From Lycorma delicatula (Eukaryota; Arthropoda; Insecta; Hemiptera; Fulgoridae): 64,000 nucleotides of DNA. The notes under the pieces were generated by a model. It was given only the letters and a program-made list of their open reading frames with translations, did not search any database and was not told the origin of the DNA. The stretch is from positions 56,860,201 through 56,924,200 of the forward strand of contig NC_134463.1 in NCBI RefSeq assembly GCF_047948215.1, given 5' to 3'. The position numbers and the translations under genes are program-made. Numbering within the stretch: position 1 is the first letter of the stretch; every line of letters begins with the position of its first letter. This document shows, piece after piece, positions 48,601 to 53,680 of the stretch.

Positions 48601-49193
48601 TGAGGTAACATAATTTCTGAACGATCTGTAATATAAAATTTGTAAATAAAAAACGTAATAACGTATGTTACATAGAATGAATAAATTTCAGAGTTGACTT
48701 GGTCATCTTCTTCATATTTGATATATAGGTTTTCTTTTATTTTTGTAGCGTTAAACTGTAAGGTTATTCTAAAAAATGTTAAATTGACTTATCATGTTAA
48801 AAAAAAAAAATATTTCAAATTGTCTTAATAGTGAATATGTTAGTTGAAAGACAACTTTTATAGAATCTATTGTTAAATGTATAATAAGTAGATGCGTCTC
48901 TCAAATTTGATTAGTTTTCTGTTTTCTTATATGTTCAATTTGTATCTGTTTTTTCTTAGGTATTTGATGATGTAGCAGTTGAATTGACTATGGCAATTCT
49001 TCAGTTTTTTAATTCAAATCCACCAGAAGAACAATTATTCAGATGTATGAAAGCATTAGCACGTTTCTGCCAAATATCATCACAAGATGTCCCCCAACTT
49101 ATACAGATGATTGGACCTGAACCAGCCAACTTCAAAGGAAGATCAGAAAGAGTTGATAATTACATTACAGAGATCTCAAAAAAATTACGTTGA
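3127..49193 (+). CDS. PPPDE (DeSI-like) and PUL domain protein, 3' eight exons
   Basis: Spliced gene model assembled by eye; the coding start lies upstream of the window. Exons: 3127-3258, 10678-10794, 17348-17485, 29590-29785, 31137-31281, 33638-33828, 38612-38800, 48960-49193. All eight join in one frame with phases that match at every junction, giving about 446 residues. The first 44 residues match the end of a PPPDE/DeSI desumoylating isopeptidase domain. A charged Lys/Arg/Glu linker follows. The last 250 or so residues look like a PUL domain, the helical repeat that binds Cdc48/p97 in PLAA/Ufd3. PPPDE proteins cleave SUMO or ubiquitin isopeptide bonds, so a role in ubiquitin-like modifier turnover is inferred. 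Introns are 1.9-12.1 kb and filled with transposons. An alternative is two genes, the second starting at the ATG at 29627, because exon 3 runs into a stop at 17493 if it is not spliced with a GC donor. Confidence 0.72.
3681..4957 (-). mobile_element. mariner element, nearly full length, minus strand
   Basis: The inverted terminal repeats are recognisable: the left end has GTGTCTGAAAAGTTCCCG after TA (about 3681-3705), and the right end has the near-complement GAACTTTTCAGACCTACTGT (4938-4957). The minus-strand transposase is in several frames. The N-terminal part reads REQRSVIKFYVQ near 4770, the first catalytic region reads VTGDKSWYFIYDPQT near 4330, the second reads LLCDNAPAHTATV near 4050, and the third reads PPYSPNFAPADYS near 3960. 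The last two Asp are 34 residues apart, giving the DD34D signature of mariners. The three catalytic Asp appear intact, but frameshifts break the reading frame between the N-terminal, middle and C-terminal parts. It lies in intron 1 of the PPPDE-PUL gene, in antisense. Confidence 0.88.
4958..6644. other. AT-rich intronic sequence
   Basis: Contains A/T homopolymer runs (5328-5360) and an unremarkable open frame to 5172. No family recognised. Confidence 0.55.
6645..6829. mobile_element. Palindromic foldback/MITE-like element
   Basis: The outer ends are imperfect inverted repeats of about 40 bp: ATTATATTAATCTGATCAAC at 6646 against its complement ending near 6828. The core is a perfect 27-bp inverted repeat: 6703-6729 pairs with 6746-6772 around a 16-base loop. 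No coding sequence. Size and structure fit a foldback MITE; the superfamily was not determined. Confidence 0.75.
6830..8230. other. Intronic sequence of mixed composition
   Basis: The part 6860-7330 is GC-richer than its flanks (CCTGAGTTACCTGAAG and similar) and looks like an old repeat, but I could not name it. The alternating purine-pyrimidine tract lies at 7716. Confidence 0.4.
7716..7747. repeat. 32-bp alternating purine-pyrimidine tract
   Basis: Uninterrupted alternation of purine and pyrimidine, mostly TG/CA/CG steps (TGTGTGCACGTGCGCATGCA and on), in an AT-rich intron. Such runs favour left-handed Z-DNA. Confidence 0.7.
8231..8305 (+). repeat. tRNA-derived SINE head, degenerate
   Basis: GTGAAGCGGTAGAATTTGTG resembles a tRNA A box, and GGTTCTGAATTTGAATCCC a decayed B box, about 35 bases apart. 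The arrangement matches better copies elsewhere in this window (31554, 44815, 53596). It is not a functional tRNA: the stems do not pair. Confidence 0.45.
8306..10677. other. AT-rich intronic sequence
   Basis: Pyrimidine-rich stretch 9590-10010 with no coding motif. Nothing else seen. Ends at the exon 2 acceptor. Confidence 0.5.
10678..10794 (+). CDS. Exon 2: post-PPPDE linker
   Basis: Acceptor TTTTTAG and donor GTAGGT flank a 117-bp open exon that starts with one base and ends with two bases of split codons, compatible with exons 1 and 3. It reads SFRQTVDGLVSGISASV and then RPDSPDFLQLASAIEQV. It is likely helical, with no catalytic motif, and continues the PPPDE reading frame across a 7.4-kb intron. 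Confidence 0.75.
11095..12312 (-). mobile_element. Decayed mariner element, minus strand
   Basis: The left end GGCCATTTGGAAAGTTCTCG is matched imperfectly by AGAGAACTTTACAAG near 12299. Minus-strand frames give VIMFVFFDSHGVVLIHDY, then VLFHYDNAPTHTSQVVAAKL near 11410-11450, then a D-L-A-R-S-D-Y-F-I-F-P-H-M-K motif and a C-terminal SAENFPNGPH. Many stops. This subtype differs from the copy at 3681, because the C-terminal motifs differ. It lies in intron 2. Confidence 0.78.
13150..14010 (+). mobile_element. Decayed mariner transposase, plus strand
   Basis: The frames read an N-terminal mariner region (F-V-x-N-W-E-K and so on, then a HTH with LTVRELAEELSISIGSCHDI near 13420-13490), then DRDQTAERT, QQLLEQANDDESVHAK near 13580-13620, then PKKGCQSRSNVKVICLKVK near 13700-13750. 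The later part holds only fragments of the D-N-A-P-x-H region (N-N-V-P-M-T near 13857) and K-L-E-F-V-M-K-G-G near 13975-14000. Terminal repeats were not located. Non-functional. Confidence 0.75.
14715..15690 (-). mobile_element. Decayed mariner transposase, minus strand
   Basis: Reading the minus strand: DESLSNVKVLITVFLNFNG near 15160-15210, then FLPQGHIVSNEYYLEVLQRL near 15080-15140, and the C-terminal YFEGDKI-like end at about 14730-14760, which is the usual finish of one mariner lineage. Internal stops throughout and a lost second catalytic Asp region. It is distinct from its head-to-head neighbour at 13150. Confidence 0.72.
15691..17347. other. AT-rich intronic sequence before exon 3
   Basis: No recognised repeat other than the AT microsatellite. 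Confidence 0.55.
17298..17319. repeat. (AT)n microsatellite
   Basis: Eleven AT units, 29 bases upstream of the exon 3 start. Confidence 0.9.
17348..17485 (+). CDS. Exon 3: lysine-rich charged linker, GC donor proposed
   Basis: Acceptor ATTTAG precedes 17348. The frame continues exon 2 (V-R-RTSHALEERRNEINEK, then KRERKKNKKKRKEGKN and TSESSAAGCQS). The basic stretch resembles a nuclear localisation signal. The only donor that keeps frame with exon 4 is CAG|GCAAGG at 17486, a GC-type donor. If it is not used, translation stops at the TAA at 17493-17495. GT sites at 17473 and 17476 are in the wrong phase. A 22-bp AT dinucleotide run at 17298-17319 lies just upstream of the acceptor. Confidence 0.65.
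17486..18994. other. AT-rich intronic sequence after exon 3
   Basis: Starts with the proposed GC donor. No transposon recognised up to the mariner fragment. Confidence 0.5.
18995..19370 (-). mobile_element. mariner C-terminal fragment, minus strand
   Basis: Minus-strand frames give PVYGSDLAQSDF near 19290-19320, then a conserved tail with V-x-x-W-L-T-N-Q-A-N-K-E-N-F-D-E-G near 19160-19200, D-K-R-L-R-L-F-G-D-Y-V near 19100-19130. Only the last third of the transposase is present. Confidence 0.6.
19809..20027 (-). repeat. 3' LTR of BEL/Pao element
   Basis: 219 bp, TG...CA ends. It differs from the partner LTR at roughly 25-30 positions by eye, so the insertion is old. In element orientation it is the 3' LTR because the coding strand is minus. 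Confidence 0.85.
24266..24540 (+). mobile_element. SINE family 2, copy inside the BEL/Pao element
   Basis: It shares a long collinear block with 52668-52930: CAGCTGATTT, then CCTAATAAAGGCAGTTACTT, GGATTTGAATACTAGAT, TTCAATTAACCA, ATCTCAGGAATGG, GACTGTACAAGACTACA, and TAATACCTGAACGGTAATTC. No ORF. The tRNA-like head is mostly missing in this copy. It interrupts the leader of the BEL/Pao element and so is younger. Confidence 0.75.
25074..25293 (-). repeat. 5' LTR of BEL/Pao element
   Basis: 220 bp with TG...CA ends. Downstream in element sense comes GTTCCTTCGAGCTGG near 25047-25061, in the untranslated leader. No clear target-site duplication was seen outside the two LTRs (CAGAG against GGAGA). 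Confidence 0.85.
25523..25864 (-). pseudogene. Unassigned minus-strand open frame, possibly LINE reverse transcriptase
   Basis: A 113-codon open frame holds K-T-Q-I-V-I-F-E-K-A-K-I-E-T, which resembles the N-x-x-K-T-x-x-x-x-F-x-K-G motif that follows the active site of LINE reverse transcriptases. The rest has no motif I recognise. It lies just outside the BEL/Pao 5' LTR. Confidence 0.25.
26020..26625 (-). mobile_element. Tc1/mariner-superfamily (DDE_3-type) transposase fragment
   Basis: Minus-strand frames read WVKDSPNFFEQIGHPPHVMI and WVGMTAEISLVLICLMMQL near 26410-26540, then NNEQLQDAVQSAFEMITPDM near 26050-26110. This matches the transposase type with 'W-x-G-x-x-x-x-x-x-G-P-Y-F-F-D' and an 'I-T-P-x-M-L' tail. 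The central D-G-A-x-x-H and third-Asp regions are damaged. A short tandem duplication (26338-26386) sits in the middle. Confidence 0.6.
26338..26386. repeat. Tandem duplication of about 25 bp
   Basis: The unit CCATTAATTATGGAAGCAA plus CCTTTTG appears twice in a row inside the Tc1-like remnant. Confidence 0.7.
26873..27001 (+). mobile_element. SINE family 1 copy with an altered head
   Basis: The right part (GGCCTTTCATCC, GGAGGTCCTAGGCTCAAATC as a B box, then GTCAGGCATGGTATTTTCAC, CATCCTCTGAAGCAATACCT, AACGGTGGTCCC) matches the copies at 31554 and 44815. The left head CCACCGGGTTGGTGGATTGG is unlike theirs. It resembles the usual start of the family 2 head, so this may be a chimera. Confidence 0.65.
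26980..27025. repeat. 22-bp perfect inverted repeat at the SINE end
   Basis: The SINE tail AGCAATACCTAACGGTGG-TCCC (26980-27001) is repeated as an exact reverse complement at 27004-27025 with a two-base spacer (GA). It marks a tail-to-tail junction of two SINE tails; the second copy is truncated. Confidence 0.85.
27026..27470 (-). mobile_element. Decayed mariner transposase, minus strand, cut by SINE
   Basis: Minus-strand frames read W-x-x-x-G-T-L-N-T-S-Q, VKFKQTMFDGNSCTLYF, RIDRDRCLLIFCLGVK near 27200-27300, then RRRDILSMGIILINNNAWLH near 27120-27190 (a decayed H-D-N-A-R-P-H motif) and HTQDLTVSFG near 27070. The C-terminal third is missing at the SINE boundary near 27025. Confidence 0.65.
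27471..28189. other. Intronic sequence, partly unassigned
   Basis: 27471-27860 is of intermediate composition and probably the decayed upstream part of the mariner at 27026; the rest is AT-rich. Confidence 0.4.
28190..28580 (-). mobile_element. Ty3/gypsy-like gag fragment, minus strand
   Basis: Broken minus-strand frames read GKMELYIFNSFIFSENEDKK, KLQSATKKFNDYF, KKDVN-YKFFIHNQVVEES, NDQFVTD near 28330-28550, then KFTVNLKRLI. This fits the gag pattern 'A-L-x-V-Y-N-T-F ... F-E-x-Y-C-x-P-R-K-N ... Y-x-R-F-x-F-x-x-R-x-Q ... G-E-x-x-D-x-F-V-T-x-L'. No LTR or pol was seen next to it. Similarity is by eye only. Confidence 0.5.
29210..29290 (+). repeat. tRNA-derived SINE head, degenerate
   Basis: CTGTGGCAGAATTATAAGGT (decayed A box), GCCTTTCATCCAGAAG and GGGTTCGAGTCACAG (B box) in the usual spacing. 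It resembles family 1 but lacks the long tail. Confidence 0.55.
29590..29785 (+). CDS. Exon 4: charged linker preceding PUL domain
   Basis: Acceptor TGTTACAG precedes 29590 and donor GTTAGT begins at 29786. The frame reads ETKSKKTNKKVN-MAESVEV, then a Gly-rich patch, then EAVEDLEAEERREREEKKRQ, which is probably a coiled coil, ending REAVD. The internal ATG at 29627-29629 could serve as an alternative start if the upstream exons form a separate transcript. The exon ends in phase 0. Confidence 0.75.
30150..30370 (+). mobile_element. mariner C-terminal fragment, plus strand
   Basis: The frame reads L-I-P-C-x-F-Y-L-L-P-E-L-K-F-S-L-K-G-E near 30170-30215, then ECFQKWKHHW near 30301-30330 and SEGDFFKGNA near 30350-30375. 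This is the usual mariner finish (F-Q-x-W-x-x-R-W ... G-D-Y-F-E-G). The upstream two thirds are absent. Confidence 0.65.
31137..31281 (+). CDS. Exon 5: start of helical PUL-type region
   Basis: A long T-rich tract and TTTTAG precede the exon, and donor GTAATT follows 31281. It reads IRIEFDALVGMIDGKLSPEE, then SLEELHQYMLEDEGSWALGD and ends FLAFIG. The last G base joins GT of exon 6 to complete a Gly codon. It is predicted to be alpha-helical. Confidence 0.8.
31554..31697 (+). mobile_element. SINE family 1, well-preserved copy
   Basis: tRNA-like head: CGGCCTCCATGACACAAGTA, GTAGCATCTTGGCCTTTCAC, then the canonical B box GGTTCGAATCC at 31608-31618. The body has GGTCAGGCATGGCATTTTCA and ends near ATCTAACGATGGTCCC. 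A functional Pol III promoter is possible, but the A box has drifted. Confidence 0.8.
31698..33637. other. Intronic sequence, intron 5
   Basis: 32100-32700 has near-average GC and may be an old element, with no protein motif I can support. The remainder is AT-rich. Confidence 0.4.
33638..33828 (+). CDS. Exon 6: PUL-type helical repeats
   Basis: Acceptor CTTTTTAG and canonical donor GTAAGT. It reads RLLHDRNLPDEVPVKTLNVL, then ACAALKDDVILLLHQDRRE, HIIMNYAHDVDRLPLEQQKA and LALF. Leu/Ala-rich helices alternate with polar turns, as in the Armadillo-like PUL fold. The phases fit exons 5 and 7. Confidence 0.8.
33829..36299. other. Intronic sequence, intron 6 left part
   Basis: Apart from a 9-bp hairpin at 34576 and a 12-bp inverted repeat near 34697-34731 (TAATTAGTAATT), nothing is recognised. 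Confidence 0.5.
34576..34596. repeat. 9-bp perfect hairpin
   Basis: TTCCACCGC, CAA, GCGGTGGAA in an AT-rich intron. It is locally GC-rich; function unknown. Confidence 0.5.
36300..37120 (-). mobile_element. Heavily decayed mariner, minus strand
   Basis: Minus-strand fragments: VVQTTSRRLYRQQNC near 36910-36950, ENINKIKGIIINN and an R-K-I-T-V-R-E-F helix-turn-helix region near 36790-36870, HTSKLICDYL near 36530, and FFLSPLIKRTLKGQFMTIDE near 36390-36450. The last resembles 'F-F-L-F-P-K-L-K-x-x-L-K-G'. Stops in all frames. Lowest identity among the mariner copies here. Confidence 0.5.
37195..37256. repeat. 31-bp perfect tandem duplication
   Basis: The unit CAAAAACATAACACACAGAA TTAAAAATATT occurs exactly twice. 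A related short duplication (CCAATGCATATGA twice) lies at 37147-37172. Confidence 0.9.
37257..38611. other. AT-rich intronic sequence, intron 6 right part
   Basis: Nothing recognised; ends with the exon 7 acceptor TTTTTACAG. Confidence 0.55.
38612..38800 (+). CDS. Exon 7: PUL-type helical repeats
   Basis: Acceptor TTTTTACAG and donor GTAAAA; 63 codons, phase 0 at both ends. It starts MCNLFENLSSSEWMLYISEW and ends KDRGSAIVHNLACKE. The segment 'DRGSAIVHNLA' resembles a conserved helix of PUL/Arm repeats, where a run of homologues reads as a small-residue helix followed by N-L-A/S. The Met at the exon start is internal, not an initiator. Confidence 0.82.
39309..39409. repeat. About 50-bp imperfect tandem duplication
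   Basis: ACACTTGATATTT, then TTGATTCAGTTTTATAT occurs at 39309-39361 and again at 39362-39409 with small gaps. It follows a short TA run. Confidence 0.7.
41728..41752. repeat. Poly(A) run of 25 bases
   Basis: An uninterrupted A run inside the last intron. The sequence before it (41450-41727) has no recognised retroelement, so it may be a simple slippage tract or a degenerate SINE/LINE tail. Confidence 0.8.
42712..43657 (-). mobile_element. Tandem dimer of a LINE 3' tail, minus strand
   Basis: Two copies of a 465-473 bp unit, starting at 42712 and 43185, with the boundary motif GATCTGTACAT present a third time at 43649. Within the unit, GCCAGGCCTCGTTGGGATGCC, CATTTACAT, TTTTGCCTTCGCTGT and CGAACCCCGCGCCTAGTTC line up with the reverse complement of 60218-60525, which follows R1-like reverse transcriptase sequence. 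I therefore read the unit as the 3' end of that LINE, on the minus strand. The second copy holds an 85-codon open frame (43157-43414, minus). Confidence 0.72.
43658..44814. other. Intronic sequence between LINE dimer and SINE
   Basis: Open frames here (for example 43772-44002) show no protein motif. Confidence 0.5.
44815..44990 (+). mobile_element. SINE family 1 copy with duplicated B box
   Basis: The head CGGCCTCTGTGGTGTGAGTG GTAGCATCTT is followed by two adjacent copies of a 46-bp unit (44842-44887 and 44888-44932). Each holds GGAGGTCCCAGATTCAAATC, the B-box arm, and GGTCAGGCATA. It ends with CTCATCCTCTGAAGCAATAT and GGTCCCGGAG. Confidence 0.8.
45572..45601. repeat. (CA)15 microsatellite
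   Basis: Fifteen uninterrupted CA units, flanked by shorter CA-rich stretches from 45541. Confidence 0.95.
46053..46109 (+). CDS. Candidate 57-nt cassette exon in the last intron
   Basis: An 18-T polypyrimidine run, GGCTTTGATTACAG and then AAAATGCATC... lead to CAAAG|GTAGCA. In phase 0, the phase of the surrounding intron, the 57 bases read KMHQNKNLRRLLPAGSISK without a stop. Inclusion would add 19 basic residues between exons 7 and 8 without changing frame. A stop-free 57-mer with good splice sites can occur by chance, so this is only a candidate. Confidence 0.3.
46920..47640 (-). other. Unrecognised, moderately GC-richer stretch with a 69-codon minus-strand frame
   Basis: The minus-strand frame at 47297-47506 reads KPYHEKFWDEKFLSTANLAG, then PMPSEEFRVMLRQACMHSLH. 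The following bases give further protein-like pieces (EPITTKKGKWYLDRTFYHI near 47120-47180). Composition differs from the flanking intron and suggests an old transposon, but I could not name a family. Confidence 0.25.
47641..48959. other. AT-rich intronic sequence before the last exon
   Basis: T runs and low-complexity sequence; acceptor at 48958-48959. Confidence 0.55.
48960..49193 (+). CDS. Exon 8: terminal exon of PUL-type domain
   Basis: Acceptor TTTTTTCTTAG precedes 48960. The frame reads VFDDVAVELTMAILQFF, then NPPEEQLFRCMKALARFC, ISSQDVPQLIQMIGPEPANF and ends with RVDNYITEISKKLR before TGA at 49191-49193. The E-E-Q-L-x-R-C-M-x-A-L pattern fits the last helices of the PUL fold. It joins directly to exon 7 in phase 0. 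Confidence 0.85.
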   Translation, partial: VFDDVAVELTMAILQFFNSNPPEEQLFRCMKALARFCQISSQDVPQLIQMIGPEPANFKGRSERVDNYITEISKKLR

Positions 49194-49530
49194 CTGAATT
49201 TTCATTTGTCAATCGTGATTTATAAAGTTATTGAAAAAAGTGCATATGATTTTTTTATGATGTTTATAGAATATTACAATCCCTATATTAATATGTTAAT
49301 ATTTTCCGTACCTGATTTACATTTATAAGCTGGAGGGTACATTCAGTGTTGTTTGCTCATTCGGTGAACATTTTTTCTCTTAAAATTTTGTTTTTTTAAT
49401 TAGTTATAACATTGTTGCTTAATATATTTGATTGTTTAAAAAAAGTACATGTAAATTTAATACTTATTAACAGGTTGGCTCTCATAAATATGACTTGCTG
49501 TATTCTTATATAACAAAATAAAACTAAAAT
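49194..49530 (+). other. Probable 3' UTR and poly(A) signal of the PPPDE-PUL gene
   Basis: AT-rich non-coding sequence follows the stop codon. The first AATAAA hexamer is at 49517-49522, about 325 bases after the stop. Further AT-rich hexamer-like sites follow, so the true 3' end may be later. Confidence 0.45.
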
Positions 49531-50636
49531 ATTTTTTTATTGGGTAAGCCTTTCTATGAGATAAGTGTATTTTACTCTTATAATACACACTGCTAGAAAT
49601 AGAGATAAAGTTTATTAAATATTATTTTGGTTTAGGATCCTAACTAGTTTTTTCTTCATTAGTATCATATATGCGATTTTATTTTAATTTGTTCATTCTT
49701 TTTATTTGCTGTAATTTTATAGTGATTATGTTATTTTAAAACCATATAATCAACATCATTAAGAAAAAAATTTACTAGCACATAAAGAAAAATATACGAC
49801 ATCAACCTGTAAAATTATTATTTATACTTTATTACTTTTTTTTTATTAACTTATCTGTATATGTAACAAGATTTAATATTCACTGTATAATAACTTAAGC
49901 TTTTTAATTCATAATATTTTATTAATAAGTAATAAACAACTAATTAAATAATAATAGAATTTTAAGGAAAATGTGACATATTTAACCAAATCCTTTTTAA
50001 AAAATAATGTTTTAATAATCCTTTTTAAAATGTTGAGATATATAATCTAAGTGTAAAAAAATATTTTTTGCCAGTACTATCTTGTAATTTTTTTTTAATT
50101 TTATTATTTCATGGTTGTATTTTTAAAAGATCAGATAAATTTATTTTTTGTATCATGTGTGTCATTATTTTTTTTATATATGTTATATATTATGGTGCAG
50201 TGTTTATAAATTTTATTGCATATTTTGTTTAATATTGTATTTAAATTATAGTTAGTCTTTAATTTGTTTCTAATTTAAAAAAAAAAATTATCTTTTATTA
50301 GCTTAATTTAACATTTTTGTTTACAGTTAATTATTGTTTGATAAAATTAATGTATCTGGGCATTATTATTTATACAAAAGTAAATAAATCCTTACACCAT
50401 TTCTTTTATACTTTCCTTATAATTTTTTGTAACACAGAGGTTATTCCCAATTCTTTCCTCAGACTGCGAATGTTTAAGGGAAATGCTTATCTAGTTGCCA
50501 TATTGTTTACAGTTGTTGCACGTTTTTCGGTATACACTGGGTATACCGATTATACCATCACAATCAAATGTTGCAACATTTCCTGTTCAAGATGGAAAGT
50601 CCAGTATCCAATATATGTATTCAATCCTTGAATCTC
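49531..50636. other. AT-rich intergenic sequence
   Basis: Downstream of the PPPDE-PUL gene. No recognised element. Confidence 0.5.
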
Positions 50637-51645
50637 TCATCTCTGATTGTTATCAACAACCTCCCCCTCCTTGTTAGGAGCTGCACAGAGGCAGCTTGTT
50701 AGGAGCTGCCTCTGTGCAGCTCTGTTAAGTATAGTTCTGTCTTTGGGCCTCCTAAACCAGTGCCAATTTTGTGTGAGACACTTTTTAAGCCAATTAGATC
50801 CATCGATCACTTCTCTCAGACAGGTCTGTTGAATGTATTTCCTCTGGTGTATGCTGCCTTTCTGCATGACCAACATTAAAAAGTATGTTGTTTAATCAAT
50901 GTCCTCAGGGTAAAGAGCAGAAATGGATCAATCGGTTGCTCCTCGATCCGGTCCTGATAAGACCCAATCCATTTGTGTGTAGGATAGCCTGTTCAACTAG
51001 GGACTCTATATTTGAAGAAACCATATCCAACCAGTTTACATTATTTTCACCATTACAGCCAGCCACTGCATCATATGTTTAGTGGAGAGTCAGCCCGTGC
51101 CCCAATGTTTCCAGGAGCTCCATGTCCCAGCTTGGGAAAAATGTTATCAAACATGAAACTAATTTCTTTATGGCTAGCGAATTCGACTCGAAGTTAGCTC
51201 TCTTGTGCTCTATATATTTCTTGGTTCACTTACAACCTTGATAGTTTACCAAATGGTCAGATTGGCATAAAGCACAGGTTGCAGGAGTGCTCCTGTCCTT
51301 CCTGGAACAGTCAGCTGTTTGGTGGCCTTCCCCTTTCTGTACTGCTGTAATTACAATACTTCATGAATTGCATGACACCTGTTGATTTCTATGCTGTTTT
51401 AAAAGACATGCTGCAATGCGCCTATGTATTTTAATTCAAATATACTCACCTCACCGTATGCCCATAGCCATCAGTTTTTTCCCTGATCATCTCCAGTGGG
51501 ATTGAGTGGTGCAGGTTCGTAATTACATCACGAAAGGTTCATTTGTCCTTTCTAGTGAAGGTATGACCCATTAATTCACGTTCACAAATTAGATGATGGT
51601 TCACCATGAATTGTGGAGGTAAGCTGGAATTTCATAATCATACTG
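50637..51645 (-). mobile_element. Jockey/R1-type LINE ORF1 and ORF2 remnant, minus strand
   Basis: The minus strand near 51190-51330 reads GHQTADCSRKDRSTPATCAL and CQSDHLVNYQGCK. This is the last CCHC zinc knuckle of LINE ORF1 gag-like proteins (C-x2-C-x4-H-x4-C; here C-A-L-C-Q-S-D-H-L-V-N-Y-Q-G-C). Upstream at 51400-51520 lies a degenerate PRE_C2HC-like region (LHHSIPLEMIREKTDGYGHT). Lower down, 50637-50876 reads WLKKCLTQNWHWFRRPKDRT and ILNRAAQR, resembling the ORF2 linker between endonuclease and RT. The direction and order fit a single deleted LINE. Confidence 0.6.
50678..50722. repeat. 19-bp perfect inverted repeat with overlapping direct repeat
   Basis: GAGCTGCACAGAGGCAGCT (50678-50696) and its exact reverse complement (50704-50722), seven-base loop. 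TTGTTAGGAGCTGC also occurs as a direct repeat at 50671 and 50697. Confidence 0.85.
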
Positions 51646-52667
51646 TCATTGTCAATTGATAATATATAATATATTTGATGAATATAATGGACCACGCTGT
51701 GATGATACCAGATAACCTTCACAATCAGCTGGTACAGAATTCATCCTAGGTCAGTTTGACCAAAGTCCAAATATAATTAAAATACATTAAATATACCTTC
51801 CAAATTGTTGTTGGTTACCACTAATTATTAAACCACAAAAAATACAATAATCCTATTAATATAGATATTAATAATTCAACATCAATATAAATAATAGGGA
51901 TAAAAACAATCTGAAAGAAACATTTATTTATATTTATTGTTACCCAATGTTGTAGATGAGGTACAATAAGAATGACTTATTGTAAGTCATTAATATTTTA
52001 AGAAGTAGAGGGAGAGCAGGTAGGTGAAGGATAAGTTCAATAGTTATTGGATAGATTAAAGTATTTGATATAGAGAAGGATGATGAGAGCTAATTGGAGT
52101 AGGATTTAAATACACAGTTGTTGGTTAGGCAAGAAGTTAGTGATTAGATTACTGTATCAGTAGGGGTCGGGAGAAAAGCATCTAAGTGGAATTGTAGGAG
52201 AGCTGACTTAAGATCTCTTGCTCACTGCTTTCCTACCCATGATCCAGTATTATTTATCCAGTATATCTAAGATATACTTGCTGAAATGTAAACTCATAAT
52301 TATAAGACAAGATTTCTTCACGTGTATAAAAGCAAGTGTGTTGTTTTCAACCTTATACACTTAATTAGTAGAAATGTATGCAGTCATTGTTAAAGTTTTA
52401 GTTATTGTAAACAGTTCCTGTAAATTTCAGTGATGAAAGGAATACGTATTATTTCCATGCTTCTATGATGTCTGTAATAGATTTATATAACATGTTAAAT
52501 TTGTTTACAAAACTATTATTTTTCATAAATAGATGTCACAGTGAAGTAATGCTTAAAATAATTTAAATAGCGGGTTACAATCAGATAATAATCATCCTAA
52601 TTCATTGATTTACTCTTTTATTTCATTTTGAGAAGTGATAAAGTGAACAGTAATTATTGCAGAACCC
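51646..52667. other. Intergenic sequence, nothing recognised
   Basis: No frame or repeat identified. Slightly purine-rich at 52000-52200. Confidence 0.5.
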
Positions 52668-52930
52668 ACTAGGGTGATCTAGTGGTGAATGCATCTTCCA
52701 AAATCAGCTGATTTAGAAGTTGACAGAACTCCTAATAAAGGCAGTTACTTTTATATGGATTTGAATACTAGATGTGGATACCGGTGTTCTTTGGTAATTG
52801 GATTTCAATTAACCACATATCTCAGGAATGGTCGAATTGAGACTGTACAAGACTACATTTATACATAACACCCTCTAAAGTAATACCTAAACGGTAATTC
52901 CCAGAGGCTAAACATAAAAAAGAAAGTAAT
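52668..52930 (+). mobile_element. SINE family 2, fuller copy
   Basis: It starts with a tRNA-like head (GGGTGATCTAGTGGTGAATG, an A-box-like stretch) followed by CAGCTGATTT and the same body as 24266-24540, ending in GGCTAAACATAAAAAAGAAA, an A-rich tail. The body is not tRNA-like. Confidence 0.75.
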
Positions 52931-53595
52931 TATTGCAGCATCTAACTATAAAGAGACCAACAGAGTTACTAAAGAATGGTCAAAAAGTCATGAGTAATAC
53001 CTTTTTTAAATCAAAGAGAAAAAATTATCAATATATAAATTTTATAAAAATTCAATTTTAGTTAAAATGAAAATATAATAAGATAAACCAAATACTAAAT
53101 TTCAATTTCAGTTAAAATTTGCTAAATATTTTAAATAGTTTGACATGAATTTAAACATGGATGCACCCTTTACATTATCAGACCATTAATAAAAAACCTC
53201 CAGACTGGATAATTGTATACAACATAGCAATTGAAAAGTGTCTTTCTTTCGGTTTTTATTTTGATTATATCATTATAAATGAAGCAACAATAGTACATAT
53301 TGTAAAAAAAAGAAAAAAGATTTCATCTGATCATGGATTGAGGAGAGATTTTTTTTAGGTGGGGCGAGGATATAATAAAATCAGTATAGTAACATAATAA
53401 TTTGGAATTTCTTTTAATATTGTAACAACTTTGATTCATAAACTATTTGATCGCTCTGTATTGTATGTTTGGAATCAAAGTGTAAAATAATATTTATCTT
53501 TGTTCTTGTGTATTATTTTCATTTATGTTAATCTCATTTATTTCTAAACTATTCCTTATTATATTATTATTTTAGTAAATCAAATAGATCATTCT

Positions 53596-53680
53596 GCTGA
53601 CCTCCATGGTGAATTAATAGCATCTTCACTTTGTACCTAGAAGGTTCTGGGTTCAAATTCTGGTCAGGCTTGGCAGTTTT
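53596..53680 (+). repeat. tRNA-derived SINE head
   Basis: GCTGACCTCCATGGTGAATT AATAGCATCTTC (A-box side), then TTCTGGGTTCAAATTCTGGTC (B box) and AGGCTTGGCAGTTTTTGTTC. It resembles family 1 but has lost the 3' tail. Confidence 0.6.

Noticed and set aside
50495..51197. Overlapping plus-strand frames of 60-65 codons
   Set aside because: The minus strand carries LINE ORF1 zinc-knuckle sequence; these are shadows.
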